A stretch of DNA of 43,630 bases from Sphaerosporella brunnea. Its lineage: Eukaryota; Ascomycota; Pezizomycetes; Pezizales; Pyronemataceae. A program made the position numbers and the translations under genes. Numbering within the stretch: position 1 is the first letter of the stretch; every line of letters starts with the position of its first letter. Location: the NCBI GenBank assembly GCA_008704415.1, contig VXIS01000369.1, forward strand, positions 1-43,630. The letters are read 5' to 3'. Shown here one piece after another: positions 19,899 to 28,788 of the stretch. The notes beneath the pieces were generated by a model that did no database searches, was not told where the DNA came from, and saw only the letters and a list, made by a program, of their open reading frames with translations.

Positions 19899-20790
19899 CT
19901 TTACCGCACCCGCCTTAGCTGGTTGATGTCTTTATTCCAGCACCGCTTGGAGCGGGCGCATTTGCCAAGCAGTTTGGCGTGCTGCTGGAGGACCGAGATC
20001 AGGGACTCCGAGATCCAGGTGGCCTCCTTGTCTAGCTCCTCCACTGGTGCGTCTAGGTAGATGGGCTGCCTGCCTGCAGCTAGGTCTCGCCAGGCGTTTT
20101 CGCCGGCTTGTTGTTGGTCCTCCGTGATGCCGTTGATATCGCAGCCGGTGACTTTGCTACTGGTGGTGTTGGAAGAGCCGGGGCCCGCGTCAACGCATGT
20201 CCAGGCCAGGAGTAGGTGATCGGAGCCAGTCTGATGCTCAGGTAGGCCTGCGGACCAGTTGTTGGAGCTGGTCCTGGTGGATAGAGTCAGGTCCAGAATA
20301 GCCAGTTGAGCCCCTCGCTCGCAAGTGGGGGTCTCGTTGTTCCATAGCGTCAGCTCATAAGGATCCCTCAGCGCTTCAAGCCAGGCACTGTTGCGGTTGA
20401 CCTGACAGGTAGGATCCTAGCGCGGGCTATGCGCATTGAAGTCGCCGTCTAGAACGAGCCTATCAGGGCTCAGAATTGACGTCCACATCTCAAGTCGGCT
20501 CGGGCGTTGGCTAGTAACGGCTCTGTTCACGACGTTGTATTTGAACTGGTCATACACGTTGACTATGCGGCATCGCGACCCAGATGAAGTTGTGGCATCG
20601 ATGGCTCCGGTAACTAAATCAGAGCGGATGGTGAATTCAACGTTGGTGTCAATGCGCACGGCAGCACATGTCCTTCCGGAACCATAAATTTGAAAGGCCT
20701 GTTGTGATAGGCGGTAGGCGAGGGACTCCTAGAAGAGCACTAAGTCCATCGTATTGCGTATCACAATTTCTAAACAAGCCTGGAGGACTG
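19899..20790 (-). pseudogene. Tad-type LINE ORF2: AP-endonuclease domain, no reverse transcriptase
   Basis: Reading leftward from 20,790, the frame gives DLVLF, a TAG and ESLAYR, then CRIVNVYDQFKYN and LVLDGDFNAH (GDFNAH at 20,449-20,429). After a second TAG where Trp is expected, it continues to HQTGSDHLLLAWTC (SDH at 20,225-20,217) and RSKRCWNKDINQLRR before a stop at 19,899. GDFNxH and SDH are catalytic motifs of the apurinic-like endonuclease that nicks target DNA to prime LINE insertion. The basic RSK-CW segment normally links it to the reverse transcriptase, which is absent: satellite sequence begins instead. The frame otherwise stays open for about 170 codons, so decay is moderate. Confidence 0.8.
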
Positions 20791-22353
20791 ACCCAGACCT
20801 GTTAACATTGTGCTGAATGCACCGAAGCAGGCCTCGATGGCCATGACCTCCGAGCCCGTCGGAGACGGCATCGTTGGTAGGGGCAAGTCTTGGGATGAGG
20901 GCTTTGACGTAGGCGCAGTTACCGGCACTGACGGTGGCGTCTTGTGTTTCTTAGCTAAGGGGTTGTGGGAGCATAGTCGGCTTTGCGCTGAGCGCTTACC
21001 GGGGCAATTAGGGAACTGGAGATGGTCCTTGCAATTCGAGCAGATTCGGCCAGTGTATTTCTTGCATTCTTCGCAGCCCAGGACGTTGCATATACGATCC
21101 TTGGTGAGGTGTTTGGTGCTGCTGCAGTGCGCGCATCTAATCATGCCTGGATTACCGCATGTGGCAGCGACGTGGCCCCAAGACGAGCGTGCATTGCAAA
21201 AGGACTCTGGTGTAGACTTGACGTATGGCTCTGCCTTAAGGCGCAGGCGGCCTAAATATGCCCCAGTGTTCACAAGCTGGTGGGCGATTCCCGGTCTTTG
21301 ATTGCAAACGTGACAGACGAAAACCTGGCCGACCCTTCTTCGTATTGTTGCTGAATTGTCTTGGGGTTCTTTAGCCATCTCACTGCTAGTGGGATCTCTA
21401 GCCGCTCATTTTCTGCCATGAGGTCGCTGCTAAGCAGATCCTTCTTGTTGAGATACGTCCTGACCGGCATTGACTAAGGTGCTGGGTTTGCCGGGTTTTG
21501 GGGTAACCTTTCCGATACTGCTGCTCGTTTCCTGTTCCTTCGTGATACCCTTGATTATATCTTGCCGCTCCAAGATTTGGACAGAGTTGCATGCTTGCAG
21601 GCGTTAAGATTCCCACTGCTGGCCTTCTCTGCCTTCTTACCTCAGACCGAATTAGCCGGAGGGTTGACAGCGAAGTCCAGCACCATCCTGACTGTCTCCT
21701 CATACTCCATCACCTCGACCTCGGGTTCATCGGCCCGGGCGTGGCGGGCACCGGGGTTTGTGTCGGCATGTTAATGCCGGCTGTGCCGGCAGCAAGCCGG
21801 GGGACGATGTCTTCCAGCTTTTGAATCCTCTCAGTGAGGGTTGCGTTATGAGCGGTTGCGGTGGCTAGCAAGTCAGCGACCATCTTCTCAAGTTTGCTGT
21901 TGGTGGACTGGGTGATGTCCGCCGCCAGCCGGCGGGTCTGCGACTGCATGTCGGCCGCTAGCATGTTGACTATCGATCGAATTTTCAATGTGCTACTCTT
22001 CACCGTTTGTGCTACGGTGCGGTTGCTATCATTGAGTTGAAGCAGGTCTCGTTGATCGCGGCGTGGTTGGTAGTCGAGGGCATATTGTCGCGGGCTCTTT
22101 TTGGCCCCTTCGACAGTGGCAGGGGAAGGTTCGTGTGATTTCCGACAAAGGCGAGTGCACTATCGGTGTTAGCAAAGGTAACTGTTTCAGCGACTAGGGG
22201 GGTTGGAGCCGCAGGGGTTCCTTCTTTACCAGCACCTGCCGGCGCGGCCGTTTTTGTCTGGGGGGGAAGCCTCAAGTTAGGAGTCTCTTGGCTGTCAGGC
22301 ACTTCAATCCTGCGTTGGTCATGATTCATAGCGTCGCTCGAATCGCGGCTCAT
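20770..22353 (-). pseudogene. Tad-type LINE ORF1 (gag-like, zinc knuckles), frameshifted
   Basis: The ATG at 22,353 starts MSRDSSDAMNHDQRRIEVPD. After a frameshift near 22,010 comes a helical, likely coiled-coil region (MVADLLATATAHNATLTERI, 22,003-21,780). The central part (MPVRTYLNKKDLLSSDLMAE, 21,470-21,270) resembles the nucleic-acid-binding fold that precedes the knuckles in this clade. The last frame (21,378-20,770) holds WGHVAATC, CAHCSSTKHLTKDRIC and CSNCKDHLQFPNC, a series of CCHC-type knuckles. The first has Arg where its second Cys should be. ORF1 packages LINE RNA. It ends at the start of ORF2, as usual. At least three frameshifts or stops make it non-functional. Confidence 0.75.
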
Positions 22354-22605
22354 GGTGCGTATGCCGATGTTTTCCTGACGGTAAACATCCGCTTCTCTTT
22401 CCGCCCCCTACAAGGCCAATTCTGGGACCTGGATACAACAGAAGACAAGAATTGGCACTTCAGTGCAGCAGGAAGGGAAAAAAGGGGGGGGGCTCCCGTG
22501 GGCGTGAGGCCGAAGGTTTTCGCGCGATAGTGGTTTTCGTCCAATAAAGGGGGAACGCGTATCGGCCTGGCTTTACCAAGTCATATGAGCGTGTATATTC
22601 GAGTC
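22354..22605 (-). mobile_element. Probable LINE 5' untranslated region
   Basis: It lies between the ORF1 start and the next satellite block. No coding or repeat match is visible. The true LINE 5' end cannot be fixed because tandem satellite on both sides hides any target duplication. Confidence 0.45.
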
Positions 22606-22611
22606 TTGATA

Positions 22612-23160
22612 GTTGTGATGTGGGACGGGTCCCGTCGCTTTCGGGGTCAAAAAGTTATACCGGCCTTTACTCTGTATGGAATGAGCTCACACTTTCAGAT
22701 ATAGGGCAACAAAGAACGCTAATCCTTCTGCAGGAATCAAATCTTTCCCCCCATAGATGGTTGTTATGTGGTATGGCCAGCGGGGTGCCCTGTGGCTTTC
22801 GAGGTAAAACTGTTATACTGGCCTTTACTCTGTATGGAATGAGCTCAGACTTTCAGATATAGGGCATTCAAGAACCCTCGTCCCTCTCCAGTAATCAAAT
22901 CTTTCCCCCCATGGATGGTTGTTGTGTGGGATGGGTCTCATAGCTTCCGGGGTCAAAATGTAATACAGGCCTTTACTCTGTATTGAATGAGTTCAATTCT
23001 CAGATATAGGGCAGGAGAGGACGCTCGTCTTTCTCCTGTATTCAAATATATGCCCCCATGGACCGTTGCGAGGTGGGGGGATACACGCGGTGTTCTGCGA
23101 CTGTTCGGGTCAAAATTTGCTACCGGCCTTTACTCTGTATGGGATCCGCTCAAACTTTCG
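22612..23160 (+). repeat. Satellite locus C, about 3.5 units
   Basis: GATATAG landmarks fall at 22,698, 22,856 and 23,003 (158 and 147 bp). The last unit ends near 23,160 at CAAACTTTCGG. The locus has the same orientation as the fragment left of the LINE, so the LINE may have inserted into one satellite block. Confidence 0.9.
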
Positions 23161-23420
23161 GTCAGGACACTGCAGGCTGGTATAGAGAGCATTCAGCAAG
23201 TATACCCCAGTTCCCAGGGAGATTTTGGAAACAACCAGCGCTGTTTGTCTTCATCGTGCAACACTGGCCGGGTGTGTCAGCAACCGACCCCTCTGGGAGT
23301 TGATGAATCAGCGGCAGCTCTGCGGATGCATGGACAAGGCAAAGCCCACTCGCAGCAGCAGTGCACCTGGGATTGGCGGCGTTGCGGGGAAGACCTGAGG
23401 AGGGCGCGGTGATCAACAGG

Positions 23421-24352
23421 GGAGGAGGCAGGGCTGTCAAAAGTCCGGCCAGTCCGGCTTAGGAGGAGGCCTGAATCCGTTTGATTTACACGGGCTTTGA
23501 AAATTACGGCTTGTTTGGACCAGGTAATTTTGCGCGGGACCCAGGTGACCGAAGGTGCCCATCAGGCCCGGTGAATAACCTGGGCCCGGCGGGCCCGCCA
23601 GGCACCTGTACTATCTGTGCTTACACTGACATCAAGAAAAAGAAAACGAAAGGGAGATACAGATCCAACATGAAGCCCCTACCCATCAATCTTCGCCGCC
23701 TGGTGTTCCAAGTCACTGAGCATACGCTCGACCTGATGAATTTGTGAACCCGCCCCATTCACAAGACATTGCCTCGCCAAGGACTTCAGGCATTCTATGG
23801 CTTCGATGAAATCATCTCCCAACGACGCCCTCTGCTCCGTAATAGTGTATCGACCCCTGGGAGCTGTTACCAATGCTCTGATCCAGGTTCAGAGAAGCGT
23901 CTCACCCCCTGAACACACGCTCTGCTTCAGCAGAAATCGCAGGAATTGCGTTAGGTTCAACACCCATGCGTGGGAGGTCTCGTCCAAACAGACCACTGGA
24001 CCCTTTATCCATCGCCTTGATCCAGAAGTCTTGCATGCCGGCGAATCCTTCAACAGGGAGTTGCTGAAAGCGGCCCAATGCATCAACTTGGGAACTCGCC
24101 AATTGGGCCCTAAATCCTGCGGAACAAGCACCCAGCGATCAGTGCTTTTGGTGGCCCTGAGTTAGGCCCGCTCACCGAACCGATCTTGACCAGGGGTACC
24201 TGGCGCCGGCCGGCACCTATCAGATATGCAGACAGTTCTTATACCGGCCCGAACCTATCAGGCTTTCCGCATCATCGACCCGACCTGACCCACTCCGTGG
24301 GGCCCGGTTTGACCTGGCTGGCGGCCGGACTATTGACAGCCCTGGGAGGAAG
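23421..24352 (-). mobile_element. 916-bp hAT element (CAGGGCTGTCAA family) with transposase tail
   Basis: The element runs 23,429-24,344. The ends are CAGGGCTGTCAAAAGTCCGG and, inverted, CAGGGCTGTCAATAGTCCGG, differing at one base in 20. The flanks are GGAGGAGG (23,421-23,428) and GGAGGAAG (24,345-24,352), 7 of 8 matching. The minus strand retains the C-terminal part of a hAT transposase. This is the best-preserved copy and serves as reference for 1,301-1,608, 10,527-11,263 and 12,143-12,500. Confidence 0.9.
23679..24131 (-). pseudogene. hAT transposase C-terminal (dimerisation) remnant
   Basis: One minus frame reads FAGMQDFWIKAMDKG and NAIPAISAEAERVFRG (ending at 23,902). The next, 23,873-23,679, reads PRGRYTITEQRASLGDDF and IEAIECLKSLAR. 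IPA-SAEAERVF followed by a GR-x3-RxSL motif and an EA-x-x-CLK helix is the hallmark of the hAT C-terminal domain (Dimer_Tnp_hAT), which holds part of the catalytic fold and the dimer interface. The N-terminal DNA-binding and most catalytic parts are deleted. A frame break separates the two motifs. The same relic lies in the 10,527-11,263 copy. Confidence 0.75.
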
Positions 24353-24498
24353 CAACGCATTTCGCAGGACAGGCGCAGGAGCCTGAACCGCACCGAGGGT
24401 CAACCACCGGTTTCGTTGTGTTTCTTCCGGAGTATGTAACAAGAGCGAATGGAGGGTTCACCGCGCTTTATGATCAATCCTTGAGCATTAAAATTCCT

Positions 24499-24724
24499 TG
24501 TAAATTAGAAGCTATCGCGTGTGGTCAAAGACGTTGCAAACAACGAGATCCAGCTCGTCCAGGACGGCAAGCGGGCGTGGGAGGCGGATGTGTGGCTTTG
24601 TGTAGCAACGCTGGATATTCAGCACCACCGTTTCAACTCTCCCAAACTTAGGACGGCCCCGGGACGTGCTGGATCGGGGTTTTTGAGACGCTCGTGACCG
24701 GAAGTGCTAGCTTCTAATTTACAA
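24499..24724. repeat. Imperfect long inverted repeat
   Basis: TGTAAATTAGAAGCTA at 24,499 is repeated inverted as TAGCTTCTAATTTACA (24,709-24,724). GATCCAGCTCGTCC (24,547-24,560) pairs with GGGACGTGCTGGATC (24,661-24,675). Similarity is patchy between these blocks. The arms enclose about 95 bp. No target duplication or known terminal motif was found. Confidence 0.6.
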
Positions 24725-25580
24725 ACAGCTTTCACCGCCGAGTTGTTATGTTCGCAAACAAATAATCTTGCAAGCCTTGCATACCAACAGTCGTGTTGGA
24801 CAAACCAGATCCGCAGAAAGATTTCGATTGATGGGGGCGATGTCAACTAGAACACGCATGCTGAGTGCACAATCCAGCCCTCCTGCTCAGCAAAGCGGCA
24901 CTCTGCCAAACTCTTGGCCACACTGTTGGTCAAAAATGGGTCGAACCCAGCAGAGCCATAAATACCGTGTTTTCCCTTCTTTCCTCCTTCTCTCTCTCCT
25001 CAAAACATGAAAAAGAACGACGTGCAACCGTGCACGATAAGCGCAAATGGCATAGTGCAGGGCCCCCAAAACGTGGAAGAAAGAGCAACCCGACTGTGGC
25101 AGAGGTTTTCGTCCCCCGTGAGGGTTTTTGCTCTATAAAACATTGCATCTCTGGCTGAAGGCGAGAGAGTGAGGTTTTGTCCTGGTCACGGTTCATTATC
25201 CTCAGCCTGCTGATCGTCGTCATCACCAACATCAGTAGCAAAGTGCTGTTTGCAGGTGAAGATGGTAGTAGTGTGAGCGCGAGCGCGACATCCATCAAGA
25301 CAGAGGTCCTTCATCGGCATGTTTCTCAGGGCCAATTTGCCACGGAATATGTCAGTGTTCCCGCAGGCGTCCTTGCTTCTCCTCTTCAGTGTGGATTCGA
25401 TTCCTCATATCTCGTTCCAGGAAAAATACTAAGCTCGCCGAATGCGCAGCCGTGTTCACACGCCACCCCAAGCCCACTGGACTGGCCCTCCACCTGTGAT
25501 CGCTTGTCCAATGGCAAGCGATTCTCGCCATTCCAAGCATTCGGAGAAGCTATTGTGAAGTCTTCTGCAGCCATCCATCT
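24725..25580. other. Unrecognised; open frame without ATG
   Basis: A TATA-like CTATAAAA occurs at 25,132. A plus frame from about 25,177 has a hydrophobic stretch (FIILSLLIVVITNI) but no ATG, and runs into satellite. It could be an exon, but I cannot support a gene. Confidence 0.3.
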
Positions 25581-25908
25581 CTTCAAATCTATCCTTCCAT
25601 CAATGGTTGTTTTTGGGGTGTCCCCGTGGAGGGTCCTATGGTCAAAATGAGCTACCGACCTTCACTCTCTATGGAATGAGCCAAAACTTACAGATATAGG
25701 GCATGAAAAGACGCCTATCCTCGTTGTGTGTTTTAATCTATCCCCCCATGGATGGTTGACATGTGGGGAGGCCCCGCGACGGCTCCTGTGGCTCGCCGGC
25801 TCAAAATGAGCTCCCGGCCTTTACTCTAAATAGAATGAGCTCATAATTACAGATATAGGGCATCAAAGGGCACTCATACTCACTGTGTAGTCAAATCTAT
25901 CCCCCCAT
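25581..25908 (+). repeat. Satellite locus D, about 2 units
   Basis: GATATAG lies at 25,693 and 25,852 (159 bp). Units carry AAAATGAGCTAC in place of the AAAATGTTATAC of loci A and C, a variant shared with locus G. The block ends at CCCCCCATGG, 25,908, where a LYTFGTS-family 5' fragment starts. Confidence 0.9.
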
Positions 25909-26170
25909 GGGGCCGTAGGCGCTTTTTTGAGGCGGAGCTGGTAGTAACGCAATGCCAGCCTTGGCGTTTAGGTCTAGGATGCATGAAGGCGTGCGGGAGA
26001 TTGAATTCGGATGGTTGAGGTTTTCAAGCGATTGAGAATTGTGCTCGGTGAGCACTGGTGGCCCATGATGCCGAGAGGCAGGGACAAGAATGTTCTGCCG
26101 TCGGGGCTGGGAGTGGTTGGAGGTGATCGAACTATGCCACAATCACCACCTCTCCCTCAATTCCAATATA
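25909..26170 (-). repeat. Fragment of the LYTFGTS-family 5' module, copy 4
   Basis: On the minus strand it reads GGCATAGTTCGATCACCTCC, then words shared with the 1,180-1,020 region (GCATCATGGG, CACAATTCTCAAT). The coding part that should follow is missing; satellite begins instead. It confirms that the module spread beyond the three coding copies. Confidence 0.6.
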
Positions 26171-26594
26171 TCAGGCACCTTGGAAACTCACCGCCACTCC
26201 ATCGCTAATCCTATCCAATGACACTCACCGAGGCCTACAACTACGTACACATTGTTGAGTAACCGTAAGGCCTACAAGTACCAGCTGCATTGACACCATG
26301 AACAGTGTTGAGACATAGAGGATGACTCTCTGGTGGATCGGAGTATGAACTAGTGATATACTAGTGATCGTTTCTGCCTCTTAAGGGAGCAGCAACTCGC
26401 ACTTAGCCCTGTGCCTTGCAATATATCTCGTCTACCTAGGTTCTTAGTGTCCACTGCGGAAATCCTATCGTCAACAAACAGCACCATTCGCGCTTGCTAC
26501 CACCACCATAACCATTACCTAGATCCCACCACCACCTGCTCCTACCACACTACCTACCTGCACGCGGATTGCTACGCAAACACACGATCACACG

Positions 26595-27133
26595 ATGACC
26601 GACTTTCTCCGTCTCCCCTACGAGGTACAGGACCAGATCTACGGCATGTCACCGCCTGATGCCCGTTGGGGCATGATTCTGTCAGGTTTCACGTACTGCA
26701 AGGAGCCCCACGAATGCGCCGTCGCTCACGCCAACACGCGACACAATTTTACCTTTTGCGAGACAGACAAACTCTGGGTGCAGCGTGCCTTGGCACTCAA
26801 ATACGACGAGCTATCCGCGATCAACACCCTTTTTGGGACGATTGGCACGCAGTTCGAGGCCACCCGCTTTGTCCTGAACATTCGAACACGACTACCTCAC
26901 CATGCACGAATATCTCCGTCTCCCCCACGAAGTACAGGACCAGATCTACAGCGTGTCACCCCCGGATGCCCATCGCGGCTGAGGCAATGGAGACCAACAC
27001 ACCCGAGAACATCGCTCGTTGTCAAAAGCTGCTTCGTGACGCTGGTGCGTACCGTCTGAACTGGAACTACGAGTATTGCCTCCGTGTATACGGATCCAAC
27101 TGGATCATCAGGAAATGGTCCAAATATATCTAG
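26595..27133 (+). pseudogene. Unknown gene, tandem partial copies 1 and 2
   Basis: An ATG at 26,595 opens MTDFLRLPYEVQDQIYGMSP and continues through CAVAHANTRHNFTFCETDKL to FEATRFVLNI near 26,880. A second ATG at 26,900 gives MHEYLRLPHEVQDQIYSVSP, the same N-terminus again. Its sequence then jumps, out of frame, to AAEAMETNTPENIARCQKLL and SNWIIRKWSKYI, ending at TAG 27,133. Copy 2 is thus an internally deleted duplicate. FLxLPxEVQDQIY is reminiscent of the LPxExRxxIY start of F-box-like or 2EXR domains, but that is weak. A third partial copy follows the minisatellite. Confidence 0.5.
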
Positions 27134-27204
27134 AGCAGGATCCTTTTAAAGGACACATTGAGGACGACGGTGCGAACTGGTGACTGAGCGGTCCCTCTTT
27201 GCCG

Positions 27205-27510
27205 GAACCCACTTGCTGTCTTTGGAACCCACTTGCTGTCTTTGGATAAAGAAGCTCCGTCCTCGTCTCTGTCTTCGGATAAAGAACCTCCGTCCGCGTG
27301 TCTCTCTCTTTGGGTAAAGAATCTCCGTTCTCGTCTCCATCCCCGTCTCTGTCTGTTGATAAAGAAGCTCACTCCTGGTCTCAGTCCTCGTCTCTGTCTG
27401 TGGATAAACAACCTTCGTCCTCGTCGCTGTCTGTGGATAAACAACCTTCGTCCTCGTCGCTGTCTGTGGATAAGGAAGCTTCGTCCTCGTCTCTGGATGT
27501 TGATCAAGAA
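27205..27510 (+). repeat. 33-bp minisatellite
   Basis: Units such as GTGGATAAACAACCTTCGTC with CTCGTCGCTGTCT repeat about eight times. The last three are nearly identical, giving SVDKQPSSSSL in one frame; earlier units contain indels. Before it, GGAACCCACTTGCTGTCTTT occurs twice in tandem (27,205-27,244). It separates two copies of the same gene fragment. Confidence 0.85.
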
Positions 27511-27908
27511 GCGACATCAACACCCTTTTGGCACTGTTCGCACGCAGCGAGTGTAATTTCGAGGCCACCCGCATTGTCCTGAACATTCTCCGCGTCACTG
27601 CCGTCAATGAACTGGCGTGTGTGTACTTTTCGCCTGCACATCTGCTCATCGCGGCTGAGGCAATGGAGACCAACACACCCGAGAAGATCGCTCGCTGTCA
27701 AAGGCTGCGGCGTGACGCTGATGCGTACCTTCTCAACTGGAACCACGAGTGGTGCCTCCACGTGCACAGATCGAACTGGATCGTCAGGAAATGGCTCCAA
27801 TATACCGACGAGGCCGGCGAAACGCAGCAGCTGAATGTCACGACGCTGGCGGAGTATGCGGAACATTGGAGACGCCAGGCTGGATGGGAGATACGTCGTG
27901 CCCTTTAG
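27511..27908 (+). pseudogene. Unknown gene, partial copy 3 (C-terminal part)
   Basis: The frame reads FEATRIVLNILRVTAVNELA, AAEAMETNTPEKIARCQRLR, SNWIVRKWLQYTDEAGETQQ and ends HWRRQAGWEIRRAL at TAG 27,908. It is the longest C-terminus of the three copies. The N-terminus is absent because the minisatellite precedes it. I do not recognise the family. The KW-x-QYTDEAGE stretch would be a useful search query. Confidence 0.5.
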
Positions 27909-27917
27909 CGCAGGATC

Positions 27918-27932
27918 TTTTTTTTTTTTTTT
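27918..27932. repeat. T15 homopolymer between two gene fragments
   Basis: Fifteen T join the end of the preceding fragment to the ERWRALADDP-type fragment, which may mark a retroposed or illegitimate junction. Confidence 0.85.
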
Positions 27933-28156
27933 GTTTGTCTAACGGGAAGGCGTTGCTGGTTGCGAGCGAGGACAGGTGGAGAGCCTTAGCCGATGATCCG
28001 ACGGTAACAATGCTGTGTTTTCGGTATATGGAACAGTTTGGGCCGGGGGGAGTAACATTACCACCAGATACTGAACTGGATGCTGGTCGAGGGCATACTG
28101 AAAGAAACCAACATGAATGTACTAGAAAACGCGAAAAGATAAACAAAATTAATTAA
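27933..28156 (+). pseudogene. Unknown ERWRALADDP-family fragment, copy 1
   Basis: The plus strand reads LSNGKALLVASEDRWRALAD, DPTVTMLCFRYMEQFGPGG, LPPDTELDAGRGHTERNQHE and stops. A second copy on the minus strand at 39,025-38,640 has the same order plus a longer N-terminus. The two also share 3' non-coding sequence (AACGCGAAAAGATAA, AATTAATT). Here the N-terminus is cut by the T-run. Function is unknown. Confidence 0.45.
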
Positions 28157-28171
28157 CGTTTATATTTGGGA

Positions 28172-28262
28172 GGATAAAGCTGAATACAGAGGGAGAAGGA
28201 GCCTCCTCTAATGCCCTATATTTACCAGTTTCAGCTCATTCCATTGAGAGTAACAGCGTCCA
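28172..28262 (-). repeat. Satellite fragment E
   Basis: Reverse orientation: GCTGAATACAGAGG, GCCCTATATTTACC and AGCTCATTCCATTGAGAGTAA, about 0.6 of a unit. The copia LTR remnant starts immediately to its right. Confidence 0.8.
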
Positions 28263-28433
28263 GCTATTTTTGAACCGGACACGACAATCTCCTCGAGAAT
28301 AAGATCATCTCTTCACTTCTCCATTGTGATAACAGATTCCGCACTCCTCTCTTCCGTTCCTACCATCCTCCTGCTACAAATACCTTTACCGGTATTGCTC
28401 CACTTCCGCATCACGCAAACCTACCTTTTATCA
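28263..28433 (+). mobile_element. Truncated copia LTR (3' part)
   Basis: The sequence upstream of a recognisable copia primer-binding site should be the LTR. It is C/T-rich with no coding and ends TTTTATCA at 28,433. The LTR start is missing; satellite takes its place. No second LTR is seen in the window. Confidence 0.5.
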
Positions 28434-28445
28434 GGTTATGAGCCC
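28431..28445 (+). other. Copia primer-binding site (initiator-Met tRNA anticodon-arm type)
   Basis: TCAGGTTATGAGCCC is complementary to the anticodon stem-loop of initiator methionine tRNA (GGGCUCAUAACC). Half-tRNA priming by this arm is known for Drosophila copia and related Ty1/copia elements. Its place, between an LTR end and a gag start 60 bp downstream, supports the call. Confidence 0.65.
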
Positions 28446-28506
28446 GGCTTGGCCAATCGATACAACCACATCATACCCACAACATCCACCAATCGAAACC
28501 ATCACC

Positions 28507-28788
28507 ATGTCCGCTTCATGCTCAACCAAATACCCTACCCTTCCTGCCTTGCCTCCCAAGGACACCAAGGACACGAAAGGCCAAGATGTTTTTCGCGAAT
28601 CCATCAAGTCCAAGAAATTCAACAAGGACATGAAGATTCCCACCGTTAAACTCGACAACATCGAAGTCCTTACCCGACACGAAAACTACGAGGATTGGCG
28701 CGACCAAATCACGATTATTTTCGCCGCGATGCGGGTATCCGCACTGGTTATCGATGGGTTTTCGCACGCTGATCTCCCAGACCAGTAA
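28507..28788 (+). pseudogene. Ty1/copia Gag N-terminal fragment
   Basis: An ATG in good context (CACCATGTC) at 28,507 opens MSASCSTKYPTLPALPPKDT. Residues 43-90 read KIPTVKLDNIEVLTRHENYE, DWRDQITIIFAAMRV and VIDGF. The pattern KL-x-NY-x-W-x-x-QI...VIDG is the conserved N-terminal region of copia Gag (UBN2/DUF4219-like), which forms the particle shell. The frame stops at 28,788 after 93 residues. The rest of Gag and all of Pol are missing from the following sequence. The element is dead in this locus. Confidence 0.65.

Noticed and set aside
25177..25650. 157-codon plus frame with a hydrophobic N-terminal stretch, possible secreted protein
   Set aside because: It has no ATG at its start and its last 25 codons are satellite sequence, so the frame is not a credible gene.
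27205..27510. CRISPR-like array
   Set aside because: Units are contiguous without unique spacers, and the organism is evidently eukaryotic.
27130..27676. Minus frames with repeated PQTATRTKVV-like units
   Set aside because: Translations of the 33-bp minisatellite in antisense; nothing besides the repeat supports coding.
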